64,000 bases of DNA from Nitrospirae bacterium GWF2_44_13 (GTDB taxonomy: Bacteria > Nitrospirota > Thermodesulfovibrionia > Thermodesulfovibrionales > UBA1546). The stretch is from the NCBI GenBank assembly GCA_001805105.1, contig MHEE01000007.1, forward strand, positions 1 to 64,000. The letters run 5' to 3'. The notes under the pieces were generated by a model that saw only the letters and a list, made by a program, of their open reading frames with translations, did not search any database and was not told the origin of the DNA. Positions within the stretch are counted from its first letter, which is position 1. Each line of letters opens with the position of its first letter. Below, one piece after another: positions 44,592 to 54,520 of the stretch. Position numbers and translations under genes: made by a program.

Positions 44592-45407
44592 ATGTCTTCC
44601 TTTAAGCATATCCCTAAGAAAATGAATATACCAAAAGAACTACTCGATAATGACTTTTTATTCCACTACTCCAAGTCTTATGTTGCAATGGAGAAAATTC
44701 TTTATGAAAAGAAAATACGATTTTCCTCTCTCATTAATATGAATGATCCATATGAATATAAACTTCCTTCGTTAGGTGTAATGGGTAAGGGTGGCGTAGC
44801 AGAGGCGACTGCTTCAGAACTGACAGGTAAGTTGAGAAATACCATTTTATATAAGGCAAAAATACTATCGCTGGTTAGAAATAAAGAGGTCAATTCGGAA
44901 ACTGATTTTCAACTGGTGTTCGCAAAGCCAAGATTATGGGCCCAATATGCTGAAGCCCAACGTGGGGTCTGTTTAGTCTTTAGCCTGACAACATTTCTTG
45001 AAAAAATTAGAGCCGCATATTCGGATATTACAATTTACAATAATTTCGTTGAATATGACTTGCAGAAAGGCCGGAGAAGCTCAAAAAATCATCTAAAGTA
45101 CGACAAGTCGAAGAGTCCAGATGAAAATATCCAGTGTCATATCCATACTAATCAAAAGGATATTTTTTTTCGCAAGCACGAAGATTTCGGAGATGAGAAC
45201 GAATACCGCATTGTATTAATCAACTGGACAGATAAAAGCAATAACGATATTTTTATCGACCTGCGGGGAATACTCAGAGCCGTAATTTTAGGGGAGCGGT
45301 TTCATCGTACATATGAAACTCTAATTAAAACTCTTACTGAACAATTGAATGTTAATTTGTATAAAATTGCGTATGCTTCAAATGTTTATATTCAAAAAAT
45401 AATATGA
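44592..45407 (+). CDS. DUF2971-domain protein
   Basis: A 271-residue soluble protein with the DUF2971 pattern: FLFHYSKSYVAMEKIL near residue 17, INMNDPYEYK near 48, LWAQYAEAQRGVCLVFS near 115, and a late DENEYRIVL and ILRAVILGERF. The biochemical role is unknown; members are often found on mobile elements, integron cassettes and near defence genes. It is clearly more AT-rich than its surroundings. It starts immediately after the membrane protein and is followed by a 344-bp gap. Foreign origin is inferred. Confidence 0.75.
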   Translation: MSSFKHIPKKMNIPKELLDNDFLFHYSKSYVAMEKILYEKKIRFSSLINMNDPYEYKLPSLGVMGKGGVAEATASELTGKLRNTILYKAKILSLVRNKEVNSETDFQLVFAKPRLWAQYAEAQRGVCLVFSLTTFLEKIRAAYSDITIYNNFVEYDLQKGRRSSKNHLKYDKSKSPDENIQCHIHTNQKDIFFRKHEDFGDENEYRIVLINWTDKSNNDIFIDLRGILRAVILGERFHRTYETLIKTLTEQLNVNLYKIAYASNVYIQKII

Positions 45408-45553
45408 AAGACAAAAACTGGCCCGGCACACTTATCCCGCCAATATATCTTTTCCGGTAGCTGCTAAAGCGACCCGAGAGCAAAAGTCAAAAGTGAAATA
45501 GTCATTTTCTTTTTCTTTCCCTTCCATCAAGATATCTTTTAAGCGCCTCAGCT

Positions 45554-45600
45554 TTCTTAATATGGTATGTCCCTTTTATCGCGCTATACCATATTAAGAA
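45554..45600. repeat. 15-bp perfect inverted repeat after the aroA operon
   Basis: TTCTTAATATGGTAT and its exact reverse complement, 17 nt apart, in the gap 45408-45751. No U run follows on either strand. The rest of this gap holds no recognised gene; two CAAAAGT units at 45481-45494 resemble the 7-bp repeats. Confidence 0.7.
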
Positions 45601-45751
45601 CTTTCAAGGCAGTTCTCTCAGTGCGTCGGCGGATTAAAAGGCAAGGCATCAACGGGTCAGAGAATAAAAGTGCAAAAGCAGGCGGTCGGCAAAGTCTGTG
45701 GGGGTCTGTAAGAACACATCCCGTATTCCACATCCCCCTTTTCTCCTTAAT

Positions 45752-47050
45752 TCAGTGCGTTAACCTTTTCAACATCTCAAAAAATCCCGGAAATGATATG
45801 TTTACAGACGATATGCCGTTTATAGTAGTTTTACCTTTGGCAATCAATGCCGCAATTGAGAACGCCATTGCTATTCTGTGGTCTTTATAGCTGTCTATGG
45901 ATGCGCCTTTAAGTTTTGCATTGCCTTTTATGCTTAAGCCGTCTTTGAATTCTTTTACTTCAGCGCCCATTTTTCTCAATCCTTCCGCCATTGCCTGTAT
46001 CCTGTCGGATTCTTTAAACCTTAATTCTTCAGCGCCTTTTATCTCCGTTACACCTTCAGCCTGTGTTGCGAGCACACAGAGGATCGGGAATTCGTCTATC
46101 AAGGAAGGCATTATATTTCGGCCTATTTTTACGGCCTTTAAATTGCTCGTAGTCTTGCAATGAATGTCTGCCACAGGCTCTCCGGATACGTCCCTGATGT
46201 TTTCTATTTTTATATCAGCGCCCATCTCTTTTATAACTTTCAAAAAGCCTGTGCGCGTAGGATTCATTCCTACATTCTTTATCAATATCTCTGAATCCGG
46301 GACAATCAATGCCCCTGCAATGAAAAATGCGGCAGATGAGAAGTCAGACGGGATTGTTATATCAATCGGATTTAATTTTTTATTCCCGAGTCCTTGAACC
46401 CTTATGTTTAAACCTTTTACTTCAATATTTGCTCCCATTGCCTTGAGCATTCTTTCCGTGTGGTCGCGGGATTTCTGAGGCTCTGTTATAGCAGTGGTCC
46501 CTTTGGCATATAATCCGGCAAGTATCAGGCATGATTTTACCTGTGCAGATGCAACAGGCATTTTGTAATTTATTGCTTTCAAAGGCCCGCCTTTTATTTT
46601 CATAGGCAGATACTTGTCTCCATTGCGCGCGGAGATTTCGGCTCCCATCTCCTTTAAAGGATTAATAACCCTTGCCATGGGCCTCTGCCTTAAAGAAGCG
46701 TCTCCCGTAAGCGCTGAAAAAAACGGATTCCCTGCGAGTATGCCTGACATAAGCCTTGCTGTTGTGCCTGAATTTCCGCAGTCAATTATGTCTGCCGGCT
46801 CTTTAAGGCCATGAATGCCTTTGCCCCCTATAATTATTTTTTTGCCTTTATCCTCTATTTTGACGCCGAGTTTTCTGAACGCATTGAGGGTGCTCATTGT
46901 ATCTTCCGCCCCGAGAAAATTCCTGACGATGCTTTTCCCGTCCGCTATTGAGGCAAGCATTATTGCCCTGTGCGAAATGGATTTGTCGGGCGGAGGAGTG
47001 ATACTGCCTCTCAGTTTTTTCACTCTCTCGAGAGAAATCCTATCTGACAT
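45752..47050 (-). CDS. aroA: 3-phosphoshikimate 1-carboxyvinyltransferase (EPSP synthase)
   Basis: A 432-residue EPSP synthase. Substrate-binding motifs: PPDKSISHRAIMLASIA near residue 20, NSGTTARLMSGILA near 93 (the Gly/Ala position that decides glyphosate sensitivity), and RFKESDRIQAMAEGL near 345. It joins PEP to shikimate-3-phosphate. It overlaps tyrA by 11 bp and ends the aromatic operon. NSGTTARLMSG with GNSGT resembles the class II type by eye, but this is not certain. Confidence 0.95.
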   Translation of the reverse strand: MSDRISLERVKKLRGSITPPPDKSISHRAIMLASIADGKSIVRNFLGAEDTMSTLNAFRKLGVKIEDKGKKIIIGGKGIHGLKEPADIIDCGNSGTTARLMSGILAGNPFFSALTGDASLRQRPMARVINPLKEMGAEISARNGDKYLPMKIKGGPLKAINYKMPVASAQVKSCLILAGLYAKGTTAITEPQKSRDHTERMLKAMGANIEVKGLNIRVQGLGNKKLNPIDITIPSDFSSAAFFIAGALIVPDSEILIKNVGMNPTRTGFLKVIKEMGADIKIENIRDVSGEPVADIHCKTTSNLKAVKIGRNIMPSLIDEFPILCVLATQAEGVTEIKGAEELRFKESDRIQAMAEGLRKMGAEVKEFKDGLSIKGNAKLKGASIDSYKDHRIAMAFSIAALIAKGKTTINGISSVNISFPGFFEMLKRLTH

Positions 47051-47897
47051 TTTCTCTCAGCGCCTTGGCTTTTTTGAATTCTTTTTCAATAGCCTCAGAA
47101 TCTGATTTCTTTAAGCGGCTGCTGAGGCCGTCAAGATTTTTTTTAAAAACTTCTATGAACTCAAGAATATTTTCTCTGTTCATCAGGGATATATCGCGCC
47201 ATAGTTCAGGGGAGCTCGCCGCAATCCGTGTTGTGTCTTTAAATCCGTTGCCTGCATATCCGAGATACGAATTGTTTATATCAGCTACTGTATTGACGAT
47301 TGCATAGGCAATAATATGGGGGAGGTGGCTTACGGCAGCGTATATCCTGTCATGCTCATCCGCATCCAGAGTAGAGACTTTTGCGCCGAGCGACTCCCAC
47401 AAGCCCACGATTTTTTTAAGAGCAGCCGTATCCGTCTTTTCTGTCGGTGTTAATATGCATCTTGCGCCTGTAAATAAATCTGCTGCTGCCGTGTCTATTC
47501 CTGTTTTGTCGCTTCCTGCTATCGGATGCCCGCCTACGAAACTTACGCCTTCAGGCATCAGGGCTTCCATATCCCTTACAAGTTTTCCTTTAACGCTTCC
47601 GGCATCTGTTACGACGGCGCCTTTTTTAAATGAGCCGTTTATCTTTTTTGCCGTTTCTGTAAACTGGCCGACAGGAATAGCGAATAAAACGAGGTCGGAG
47701 CCAACGCATGCCTTTGATGCGTCAATCTCAAAAGAATCAATTATCTTCATCTCCACTGCCTTTTTGAGGTTGTTCTCTTTTCTGCCGCAGCCTGTGATGT
47801 GGCTGCACAGCCCTCTTTTCTTCATGGCAAGGGCAAATGATGCGCCGATTAAACCTACGCCGATAATAGTGACTTTATTAAAAATAGGTTTTGTCAT
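47040..47897 (-). CDS. tyrA: Prephenate dehydrogenase
   Basis: A 285-residue NAD(P)-dependent dehydrogenase: Rossmann motif TIIGVGLIGASFALAM near residue 9, HPIAGSDKTGIDTA near 143 with the catalytic His, and the helical dimerisation domain with HLPHIIAYAI near 195. It converts prephenate to 4-hydroxyphenylpyruvate for tyrosine. There is no ACT domain, so feedback by tyrosine is probably exerted elsewhere. A 7-bp repeat lies between it and aroF. Confidence 0.94.
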   Translation of the reverse strand: MTKPIFNKVTIIGVGLIGASFALAMKKRGLCSHITGCGRKENNLKKAVEMKIIDSFEIDASKACVGSDLVLFAIPVGQFTETAKKINGSFKKGAVVTDAGSVKGKLVRDMEALMPEGVSFVGGHPIAGSDKTGIDTAAADLFTGARCILTPTEKTDTAALKKIVGLWESLGAKVSTLDADEHDRIYAAVSHLPHIIAYAIVNTVADINNSYLGYAGNGFKDTTRIAASSPELWRDISLMNRENILEFIEVFKKNLDGLSSRLKKSDSEAIEKEFKKAKALRENVR

Positions 47898-47920
47898 AGA
47901 AATTAAAATATAAATTCCAT

Positions 47921-47955
47921 AATTTTGAACTTTGAATTTTGAACTTTGAATTTTA
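47921..47955. repeat. Heptanucleotide repeat, AAYTTTG class, between aroF and tyrA
   Basis: Five units: aattttg, aactttg, aattttg, aactttg, aatttta. A weak opposite arm may lie at 47901-47916. It sits in the short space before the tyrA start. Confidence 0.75.
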
Positions 47956-47958
47956 GAA

Positions 47959-48984
47959 TCATATCTCTCTTCCCACAGCCTTTGCTATCAGTTTTAATTC
48001 AGCCATCAGTTTTTTGAAGGCATCAGGCTTTAAGGACTGCTCTCCGTCTGACATTGCATTTTCAGGGTTCGTATGCACTTCTATGAGAAGGCCGTCTGCG
48101 CCGACTGCAACAGCAGCCTTTGCCATAGGAGCAACCAAGTCCCACTTGCCGACGCCGTGGCTCGGGTCCACTACAATAGGCAGATGCGTTTTTTGTTTCA
48201 GCACAGGCACAGCGCTGAGGTCCAGAGTGTTCCTTGTTGACGTCTCAAAGGTCCTTATGCCTCTTTCGCAGAGTATAACTTCCTGATTGCCCTTTGACAT
48301 TACATACTCGGCTGCCATAAGCCATTCTTTGATTGTGGCTGAAAGCCCCCTTTTGAGAAGAACCGGTTTATTGCACATTCCGACCTCAAGCAGCAGCCTG
48401 AAATTCTGCATATTCCTTGCCCCTATCTGAATTATGTCTGTATATTTAAGTATCGTCTCCAGATCTCTTGGATCCATTATTTCTGTGACAACAGGAAGCC
48501 CTGTTTTCCTGCTTGCCTCGGCAAGGTACTGAAGTCCCGCCTCTCCAAGGCCCTGAAAAGAATAAGGCGAGGTCCTTGGTTTATAAGCGCCTCCTCTTAT
48601 AAATGACGCCCCTGCCGCTTTGACCTTCTCGGCAATGTTCATCATTACGGCTCTGTTTTCAACAGCGCACGGCCCCGCAATAACAGGTATTTTTTTGCCT
48701 CCGATAACTTTCCCTTTGACTTTTATTATCGTGTTCTGCGACTTGAAATCCCTGCTTGCAAGTTTATACGGCTTGAGGATTCTCACCACATCCTCAACGC
48801 CTTTCATAACCCGAACAGCATTTTCTTCTTCTTCTGTTATACGTGATGTGTCGCCTATTACGCCTATGACTGTTTTTTCCGTGCCTCTTGAGATAGTTGC
48901 CTTAAGCCCTTTGGCTTCAAGTTTTTTGAGCAGATTGTCGATATTTTTTTCAGTAGCTTTCCGGTTTAAAACTATTATGTCCAT
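47959..48984 (-). CDS. aroF: DAHP synthase, type I beta, with N-terminal regulatory domain
   Basis: A 341-residue 3-deoxy-7-phosphoheptulonate synthase. The first ~70 residues form the ferredoxin-like regulatory domain known from Thermotoga-type enzymes; the rest is a TIM barrel with [12 protein letters not shown] near residue 105, [18 protein letters not shown] near 140 and [11 protein letters not shown] near 270. It joins PEP and erythrose-4-phosphate, the first step of the shikimate pathway. The regulatory domain is the likely feedback site for Tyr or Phe. Confidence 0.95.
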   Translation of the reverse strand: MDIIVLNRKATEKNIDNLLKKLEAKGLKATISRGTEKTVIGVIGDTSRITEEEENAVRVMKGVEDVVRILKPYKLASRDFKSQNTIIKVKGKVIGGKKIPVIAGPCAVENRAVMMNIAEKVKAAGASFIRGGAYKPRTSPYSFQGLGEAGLQYLAEASRKTGLPVVTEIMDPRDLETILKYTDIIQIGARNMQNFRLLLEVGMCNKPVLLKRGLSATIKEWLMAAEYVMSKGNQEVILCERGIRTFETSTRNTLDLSAVPVLKQKTHLPIVVDPSHGVGKWDLVAPMAKAAVAVGADGLLIEVHTNPENAMSDGEQSLKPDAFKKLMAELKLIAKAVGREI

Positions 48985-48994
48985 TTATTCCTCC

Positions 48995-49022
48995 AGACTC
49001 TCAACTCTTAACTTTTAACTCT
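48995..49022. repeat. Heptanucleotide repeat, AACTCTT class, at the 3' end of hisC
   Basis: Units agactct, caactct, taacttt, taactct. They cover the hisC stop and encode its last residues (ELKVKS). Confidence 0.65.
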
Positions 49023-50080
49023 TTCAAAGCTTTTATAAATCGCTTGTTCTCCTCAGGCAGGCCTATGGTCACCCGTATTGCATCAGGCCCCATGGGCCTG
49101 ACAATAACGCCGGCATGAAGAAGGTTTTTATAAATATTCATTGAATCGGCAACAGGCATATAGATGAAATTTGCCTCTGTGGGCACATGCCTTATTCCGA
49201 GTGAAGAAAGTTCTTTGTAGAGATATTTTTTGCCTGTGTTGTTTATCTCCTTTGATTTTTTGATGTGGCCTTTGTCCTTTAAGGCCTCTATGGCGGTTTT
49301 TTGCGCAACGGAGTTTGTGTTAAACGGCGGCCGCACCTTGTTCATCTCGGTAATTATTTCCTGAGGCGCAATGCCGTAGCCGATCCTGAGTCCTGCAAGC
49401 CCGTAAATTTTGGAGAAGGTCCTAAGGATTAATATATTCCTGCATGCCCTGAAGTGTTTAAAGCTGTCTGCATATCCGGCATTCATAACATATTCATAGT
49501 ATGCCTCATCAACAACTACAAGTATGCCGTCCCTGATATTTATCATCAGCCTGTCAAATTCTTCCTTTGTATTCATTGTGCCTGTCGGATTATTCGGATT
49601 TGCTATAAACAGCATCTTTGTCTTTGGCGTCACAGCATTCAGCATTGCGTCCAGGTCATGCTTGTAATCTCTGAGCGGCGACTGAATTGCCTTTCCTCCT
49701 GCTGCCTGCACAGCCATAGAGTAAACAACGAAAGAAGGATGCGCCATAACAGCCTCATCACCCGGAGCCAAGAAGGTCCTGGCCGCGATGTCAATAAGCT
49801 CGTTTGAGCCGTTTCCGAGTATAATCTCTTCAGGTTTGACAGAGAGTTTTTTTGCCAGCGCAGTTTTGAGGTAATAGCCGCTTCCATCAGGGTATCTGTT
49901 CAGTGTTTTTTTTAATCCGGCTGTTATGGCCCTGACAGCCGCGGGAGAAGGGCCTATCGGGTTTTCATTTGAGGCAAGCTTTACCGGGTTTTTTATTTCG
50001 AGTTCCCTTTCAAGTTCTTCTATGGGTTTGCCGGGCATGTAAGGACTGAGCGCACTGATATGTTCCGGAGCCTTTATCAC
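49001..50080 (-). CDS. hisC: Histidinol-phosphate/aromatic aminotransferase
   Basis: A 359-residue class I/II PLP aminotransferase of the HisC type: KLASNENPIGPSPAA near residue 36, NGSNELID near 93, VVDEAYYEYV near 190, and the PLP lysine in LRTFSKIYGLAGLRIGYG near 218. Between pheA and aroF it most likely makes phenylalanine and tyrosine from their keto acids, and may also serve histidine synthesis. It overlaps the pheA stop by one base. The C-terminal ELKVKS lies in 7-bp repeat DNA. Confidence 0.92.
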   Translation of the reverse strand: MIKAPEHISALSPYMPGKPIEELERELEIKNPVKLASNENPIGPSPAAVRAITAGLKKTLNRYPDGSGYYLKTALAKKLSVKPEEIILGNGSNELIDIAARTFLAPGDEAVMAHPSFVVYSMAVQAAGGKAIQSPLRDYKHDLDAMLNAVTPKTKMLFIANPNNPTGTMNTKEEFDRLMINIRDGILVVVDEAYYEYVMNAGYADSFKHFRACRNILILRTFSKIYGLAGLRIGYGIAPQEIITEMNKVRPPFNTNSVAQKTAIEALKDKGHIKKSKEINNTGKKYLYKELSSLGIRHVPTEANFIYMPVADSMNIYKNLLHAGVIVRPMGPDAIRVTIGLPEENKRFIKALKELKVKS

Positions 50081-51150
50081 TACTGGCCACCATGCGGATA
50101 AGAGCCGAGGAATTTGAGATAGAGGCAGCCGTCTTTTATATTCTCTATGGCTTTTTTGACTTTTTTATCCTCTATATGCCCTTCCATGTCCACAAAGAAT
50201 ATGTATTCCCAGGCCTTTCTTCTGGAAGGCCTTGATTCCAGTTTCGTAAGATTTATCTTCGCCTTCTTAATGGGCTGAAGGATATCGTAAAGGGCGCCGG
50301 GTTTATCCTTAATAGAGAACATAATTGACGTCTTGTCTTTTCCTGTTTTCGGGGCGATGTTTTTTGAGATTATAAGGAACCGTGTGTAGTTGTGCTTATT
50401 GTCTTCTATGTTTCGCTCCACAAAATTAAGGCTGTATATCTTTGCGGCAAGTTCGCTTGCAATTGCGGCTGATGACTGGTCTTTTGATGCAAGCTCTGCG
50501 GCTTTGGCCGTGCTTGTAGCTTCAACTATCTCTACATTAGGAAGGTTTCTTTCAAGCCAGCCCCGGCACTGCGCTGTCGGCTGCGGGTGCGAATATATTT
50601 TTTTAATGTTTTTTTTGCTGCCTGTCAAAGAAAGCAGATTATGCGATATCTCAAGCATAACCTCGGCTGTTATCCTGAGGTCATAATCCATGAACATATC
50701 AAGGGTGTAACTCACAACTCCTTCCGTGGAGTTTTCTATCGGCACAACCCCGAATTCCGCTTTCCCTGATTCCACTGCTTCAAACACGCTTTTTATGCTT
50801 TCAACAGGCACAAAGCCGGCTGAAGAGCCGAAATGCCTTATTGCCGCAAGGTGCGTGAATGTGGCAACAGGGCCAAAATAAGCTATCTTTAGAGGTTCTT
50901 CAAGCGATAAAGAGGCTGAGAGTATCTCTCTGTAAATGGACTTCAGCGCATCATTGGGAAAAGGCCCTTTATTCAGGGATGTCAGCCTTTCAAGTATCTG
51001 CCGCTCACGTTCAGGCGAGTAAAACTTTGACTTGGTATTGCGTTTTATATTTGCAATATCAAGGACAATCCGCGACCGTTTATTGAGAAGTTTAAGTGTC
51101 TCTTCGTCAATAGCATCAATCTCATTTCTTAGCTTTTCAATCTCTCCCAT
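50080..51150 (-). CDS. pheA: Chorismate mutase/prephenate dehydratase (P-protein)
   Basis: A 356-residue bifunctional enzyme. AroQ chorismate mutase (~1-85: LRNEIDAIDEETLKLLNKRS), prephenate dehydratase (~88-265: IAYFGPVATFTHLAAI, the VVPIENSTEGVV motif, and the TRFLII segment that carries the catalytic Thr), and a C-terminal ACT domain (~280-350: SIMFSIKDKPGALYDIL, LTKLESRPSR) that binds Phe for feedback inhibition. It heads the pheA-hisC-aroF-tyrA-aroA operon. Confidence 0.95.
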   Translation of the reverse strand: MGEIEKLRNEIDAIDEETLKLLNKRSRIVLDIANIKRNTKSKFYSPERERQILERLTSLNKGPFPNDALKSIYREILSASLSLEEPLKIAYFGPVATFTHLAAIRHFGSSAGFVPVESIKSVFEAVESGKAEFGVVPIENSTEGVVSYTLDMFMDYDLRITAEVMLEISHNLLSLTGSKKNIKKIYSHPQPTAQCRGWLERNLPNVEIVEATSTAKAAELASKDQSSAAIASELAAKIYSLNFVERNIEDNKHNYTRFLIISKNIAPKTGKDKTSIMFSIKDKPGALYDILQPIKKAKINLTKLESRPSRRKAWEYIFFVDMEGHIEDKKVKKAIENIKDGCLYLKFLGSYPHGGQ

Positions 51151-51185
51151 AAGTCTCCCGCTGAAAATCGCTCTTAATACGAGTA

Positions 51186-51214
51186 ATTCTACTCATTTTT
51201 TCTTATTTTTTCAA
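51186..51214 (-). promoter_or_regulatory. Promoter of the aromatic amino-acid operon
   Basis: On the minus strand TTGAAA (51214-51209), 17-bp spacer, TAGAAT (51191-51186). The -10 box overlaps a short dyad GAGTA-attc-TACTC (51181-51195) that could be an operator. No leader peptide or attenuator was seen in the ~30-nt leader. Confidence 0.6.
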
Positions 51215-51278
51215 GAGTTAGAATTTGAGGTGAATTTGAGGACAGTGGGACGGGTATCAGAAAATTAAGCAGAAAAGG

Positions 51279-54200
51279 CTAAACTCTATTTTTAAACTCT
51301 CTTCCCTTCCACAGCATATAGATCGCGGGATAGATAACCAATTCCAGAATTGTTGAAGTAATAACTCCGCCCACCATTGGGGCCGCAATGCGTTTCATAA
51401 CATCTGCGCCTGTTCCGTGGCTGAACATTATCGGGATAAGGCCCGCAAGTATTACGCTCACAGTCATTATCTTCGGACGGATTCTTTTCACTGCGCCGTA
51501 CATTACTGCTTCTTTTAAATCAACAATGGAATTCAGCTTCCCTTCTTTTTTCCATCTTTCATACGCAAGCTCAAGATACAGGAGCATCACAACGCCTGTC
51601 TCGGCGTCAAGCCCTGCGAGCGCTATTATGCCCACCCATACCGCAATGCTCATGTTGTAATTTAAAAAATAAAGAAGCCAGAATGAGCCTACCAATGAAA
51701 ATGGCACTGCAAGGAGAACAATGAACGTCTTTGTGACTGACTTTGTGTTCAGGTATATAAGCACAAAGATTATCAGCGCTGTGAGAGGGATGACAATCTT
51801 AAGCCTTTCATGTGTTTTTACGAGGTGCTCGTATTCACCGCTCCATTCAATGCGGTAGCCTTCGGGGATTTTCATAGAGGCAACTTTCTTTTTCGCCTCG
51901 TTGACATAACCTCCGATATCCCTTCCCGTAAAATCTATATACACATAGGCTGTCAAAAGCCCTTCTTCACTCTTTATCTGTGTGGGGCCTTTTACAATCT
52001 TTATGTCAACAAGCTCTCCGAGAGGAACCTGAAGTGTTTTCATGGATACGGGCTGCACTGCTCTCATACCTGACTGACCGGCGGATGCTGAAGGCTGATT
52101 CATAACAGGCACGAGAACCCTTTTGAGTTTTTCAATGTCATTTCTCAATTCCCTTGAATAGCGGACATTTACAGGATAGCGTTCCCTGCCTTCAACAGTA
52201 ATTGTCAGGTTCATGCCTCCGACCGCAGTCTGCACTACTTCCTGAATGTCATCAACACTTATCCCGTATCTTGCGGCTTCTGCGCGTTTAATAATAAAGT
52301 CCAGGAAATAGCCTGTTGTCACTCTTTCCGCATAGACGCTTCTTGTGCCCGGAATATCTTTAATGATGTTTTCTAACTCCAGTCCAAGTTTCTCTATTTC
52401 CTCAAGCTTTGGGCCTAAAACCTTGATTCCTACAGGCGTTCTTATGCCTGTAGAAAGCATGTCAATGCGGGCTTTTATCGGCATAGTAAAACCACCCTCA
52501 ACGCCAGGCAAATTTACAGCATCTAATAATTCATTTTTAATAGTTTCAATTGTCATGCCTTTTCGCCATTCTTTTTCGGGTTTAAGATTAACAACTGTTT
52601 CGAACATCTCAAGCGGTGCAGGGTCTGTTGCCGTCTCCGCGCGGCCCGCCTTTCCGAATACCTGTGCAACTTCCGGGATTTTCTTCAGGAGCTTGTCCTG
52701 TATTTGAAGTGTTCTGGAAACCTCAGAAATAGAAGCAGCAGGCACAGTCGTTGGCATATATAAAAGCGCACCTTCGTTTAGAGGAGGCATGAATTCCGAG
52801 CCGAGTTTTATAGGCAAATCAAGTGTGATGTCAAAGAGTGACAATAAGCCAGGTAATATGAATATAATAAAAGTAATAACCATGATAAGTGTAGTTAGAA
52901 CAATTACCCCCTTCTTGAATCTTAATGCAAACTTTGCAATCGGTTCATATATCTTATGAAGCACAATACTCACGGGATTCTTATCCTCAGGACGAATTTT
53001 CCCCCTTATAAAAAGCGTCATCAACACAGGCGTCAACGTAATCGCAAGGAAAGATGAGAAAAGCATTGCAAAGGTCTTTGTGTATGCTAATGGTTTAAAT
53101 AATCTTCCTGCCTGCGCCTGAAGCGTAAATACAGGCAAAAATCCTACGGTAATTACAAGCAGCGCAAAGAAGAGGGAAGGGCCGACCTCCTTCGCTGCAT
53201 CAATAATCACTTCCACCCTGCTGCCATGCCTGCCGTGCGCTTCCCAGTCTTCAAGTTTTTTATGTGCATTCTCTACCATTATTATTGAGGCGTCCACCAT
53301 TGCGCCGATTGCAATTGCAATGCCGCTTAAGCTCATGATATTTGAAGTGACGCCGAGATAATACATGCATATAAAGGAGATGATGATTGCAATAGGCAAT
53401 GTTAGTATGACAACGAGCGCGCTTGGAAGATGGAATAAAAATACTATGCATACGACGCTGACTGCTATGGAGAGCTTTATTATCTCTTCTTTGAGTGTGT
53501 CAATGGAGCGGTGTATGAGGTCGCTTCTGTCATAGGTTGTGATAATTTTCATTCCCTTCGGAAGGCTCGGCTCAATATCATTTTTTATCTTCTCTTTTAC
53601 CCTGTCTATGACACTGAGGACATTCTCGCCGAATCTTATAACTACAATGCCTCCTGCCACCTCGCCTTTTCCGTCAAGCTCTGCAAGCCCCCTTCGTATC
53701 TCAGGCCCGAGCTGTATATTCGCAATGTCTCTCAGGAATACAGGCGTTCCCGCGCCGCCTGTGCCAATAGGAATATTTTTGAGGTCGTCAAGCGTTTTGA
53801 TATAACCTCTTCCTCTTACCATATATTCAATGCCTGAAAATTCAAGCACTCTTCCTTCCACGTCCTTATTGCTTTTCCTGATTGCATCCATAACTGTGGT
53901 TATCGGAAGGTTATAAGCAAGAAGCTTATTAGGGTCTATTGTTACCTGGTACTGCTTTACGAACCCGCCAATGCTTGCAACCTGAGAGACGCCCTGCACG
54001 CTCTCAAGGGCAAGTTTTATGTTGTAATCCTGTACAGAACGGAGTTCGGAGAGGTCGTGCCTGCCTGTCTCGTCAACTACAGCATAAGAGAATCCCCATC
54101 CCACGCTTGTTGCATCAGGCCCGAGCACAGGGTTGACATCAGAAGGGATTTTATTTTTTACTGACTGAAGGTATTCAAGAACCCTGCTTCGCGCCCAGTA

Positions 54201-54509
54201 GATATCCGTGCCTTCTTCAAAAATCACATAAATAAACGAGCTTCCAAGATAAGAAAAACCTCTTACAACCTGAACCTTTGGCGCTGCAAGGAGTGTTGAT
54301 GTTATCGGATAAGTTATCTGATCTTCAACGAGGTCAGGACTTCTTCCCGGCCATTCTGTATAGATGATAACCTGAGTGTCGCTGAGGTCAGGTATTGCAT
54401 CCAATGGAGTATTCTTAAGCGCCCAGTATCCCCATGCTGCGAGGAAAAATACCAACAGAAAGACGATGAATTTGTTTCTTGCGCTGAGTTCTATTATTTT
54501 AGCAATCAT
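51279..54509 (-). CDS. cusA: Heavy-metal RND efflux pump CusA (Cu+/Ag+)
   Basis: A 1076-residue HME-RND pump with twelve membrane segments. The TM4 signature GAMVDASIIMVENAHKKLE matches the monovalent-metal type. The three methionines known to bind metal in E. coli CusA have equivalents here: LLYMPTT, APLEMFET and RIDMLSTG. It moves Cu+ or Ag+ from the periplasm or membrane out through CusB and a TolC-like channel. It ends the cluster; cusB lies 101 bp upstream, with a large 7-bp inverted repeat between them. Confidence 0.94.
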   Translation of the reverse strand: MIAKIIELSARNKFIVFLLVFFLAAWGYWALKNTPLDAIPDLSDTQVIIYTEWPGRSPDLVEDQITYPITSTLLAAPKVQVVRGFSYLGSSFIYVIFEEGTDIYWARSRVLEYLQSVKNKIPSDVNPVLGPDATSVGWGFSYAVVDETGRHDLSELRSVQDYNIKLALESVQGVSQVASIGGFVKQYQVTIDPNKLLAYNLPITTVMDAIRKSNKDVEGRVLEFSGIEYMVRGRGYIKTLDDLKNIPIGTGGAGTPVFLRDIANIQLGPEIRRGLAELDGKGEVAGGIVVIRFGENVLSVIDRVKEKIKNDIEPSLPKGMKIITTYDRSDLIHRSIDTLKEEIIKLSIAVSVVCIVFLFHLPSALVVILTLPIAIIISFICMYYLGVTSNIMSLSGIAIAIGAMVDASIIMVENAHKKLEDWEAHGRHGSRVEVIIDAAKEVGPSLFFALLVITVGFLPVFTLQAQAGRLFKPLAYTKTFAMLFSSFLAITLTPVLMTLFIRGKIRPEDKNPVSIVLHKIYEPIAKFALRFKKGVIVLTTLIMVITFIIFILPGLLSLFDITLDLPIKLGSEFMPPLNEGALLYMPTTVPAASISEVSRTLQIQDKLLKKIPEVAQVFGKAGRAETATDPAPLEMFETVVNLKPEKEWRKGMTIETIKNELLDAVNLPGVEGGFTMPIKARIDMLSTGIRTPVGIKVLGPKLEEIEKLGLELENIIKDIPGTRSVYAERVTTGYFLDFIIKRAEAARYGISVDDIQEVVQTAVGGMNLTITVEGRERYPVNVRYSRELRNDIEKLKRVLVPVMNQPSASAGQSGMRAVQPVSMKTLQVPLGELVDIKIVKGPTQIKSEEGLLTAYVYIDFTGRDIGGYVNEAKKKVASMKIPEGYRIEWSGEYEHLVKTHERLKIVIPLTALIIFVLIYLNTKSVTKTFIVLLAVPFSLVGSFWLLYFLNYNMSIAVWVGIIALAGLDAETGVVMLLYLELAYERWKKEGKLNSIVDLKEAVMYGAVKRIRPKIMTVSVILAGLIPIMFSHGTGADVMKRIAAPMVGGVITSTILELVIYPAIYMLWKGREFKNRV

Positions 54510-54520
54510 GATTTATAAAT

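Noticed and set aside
51151-51278. Leader peptide or attenuator for the pheA operon
   Set aside because: The leader after the predicted start is only ~30 nt; no Phe/Tyr-rich small frame and no terminator/antiterminator pair are visible.
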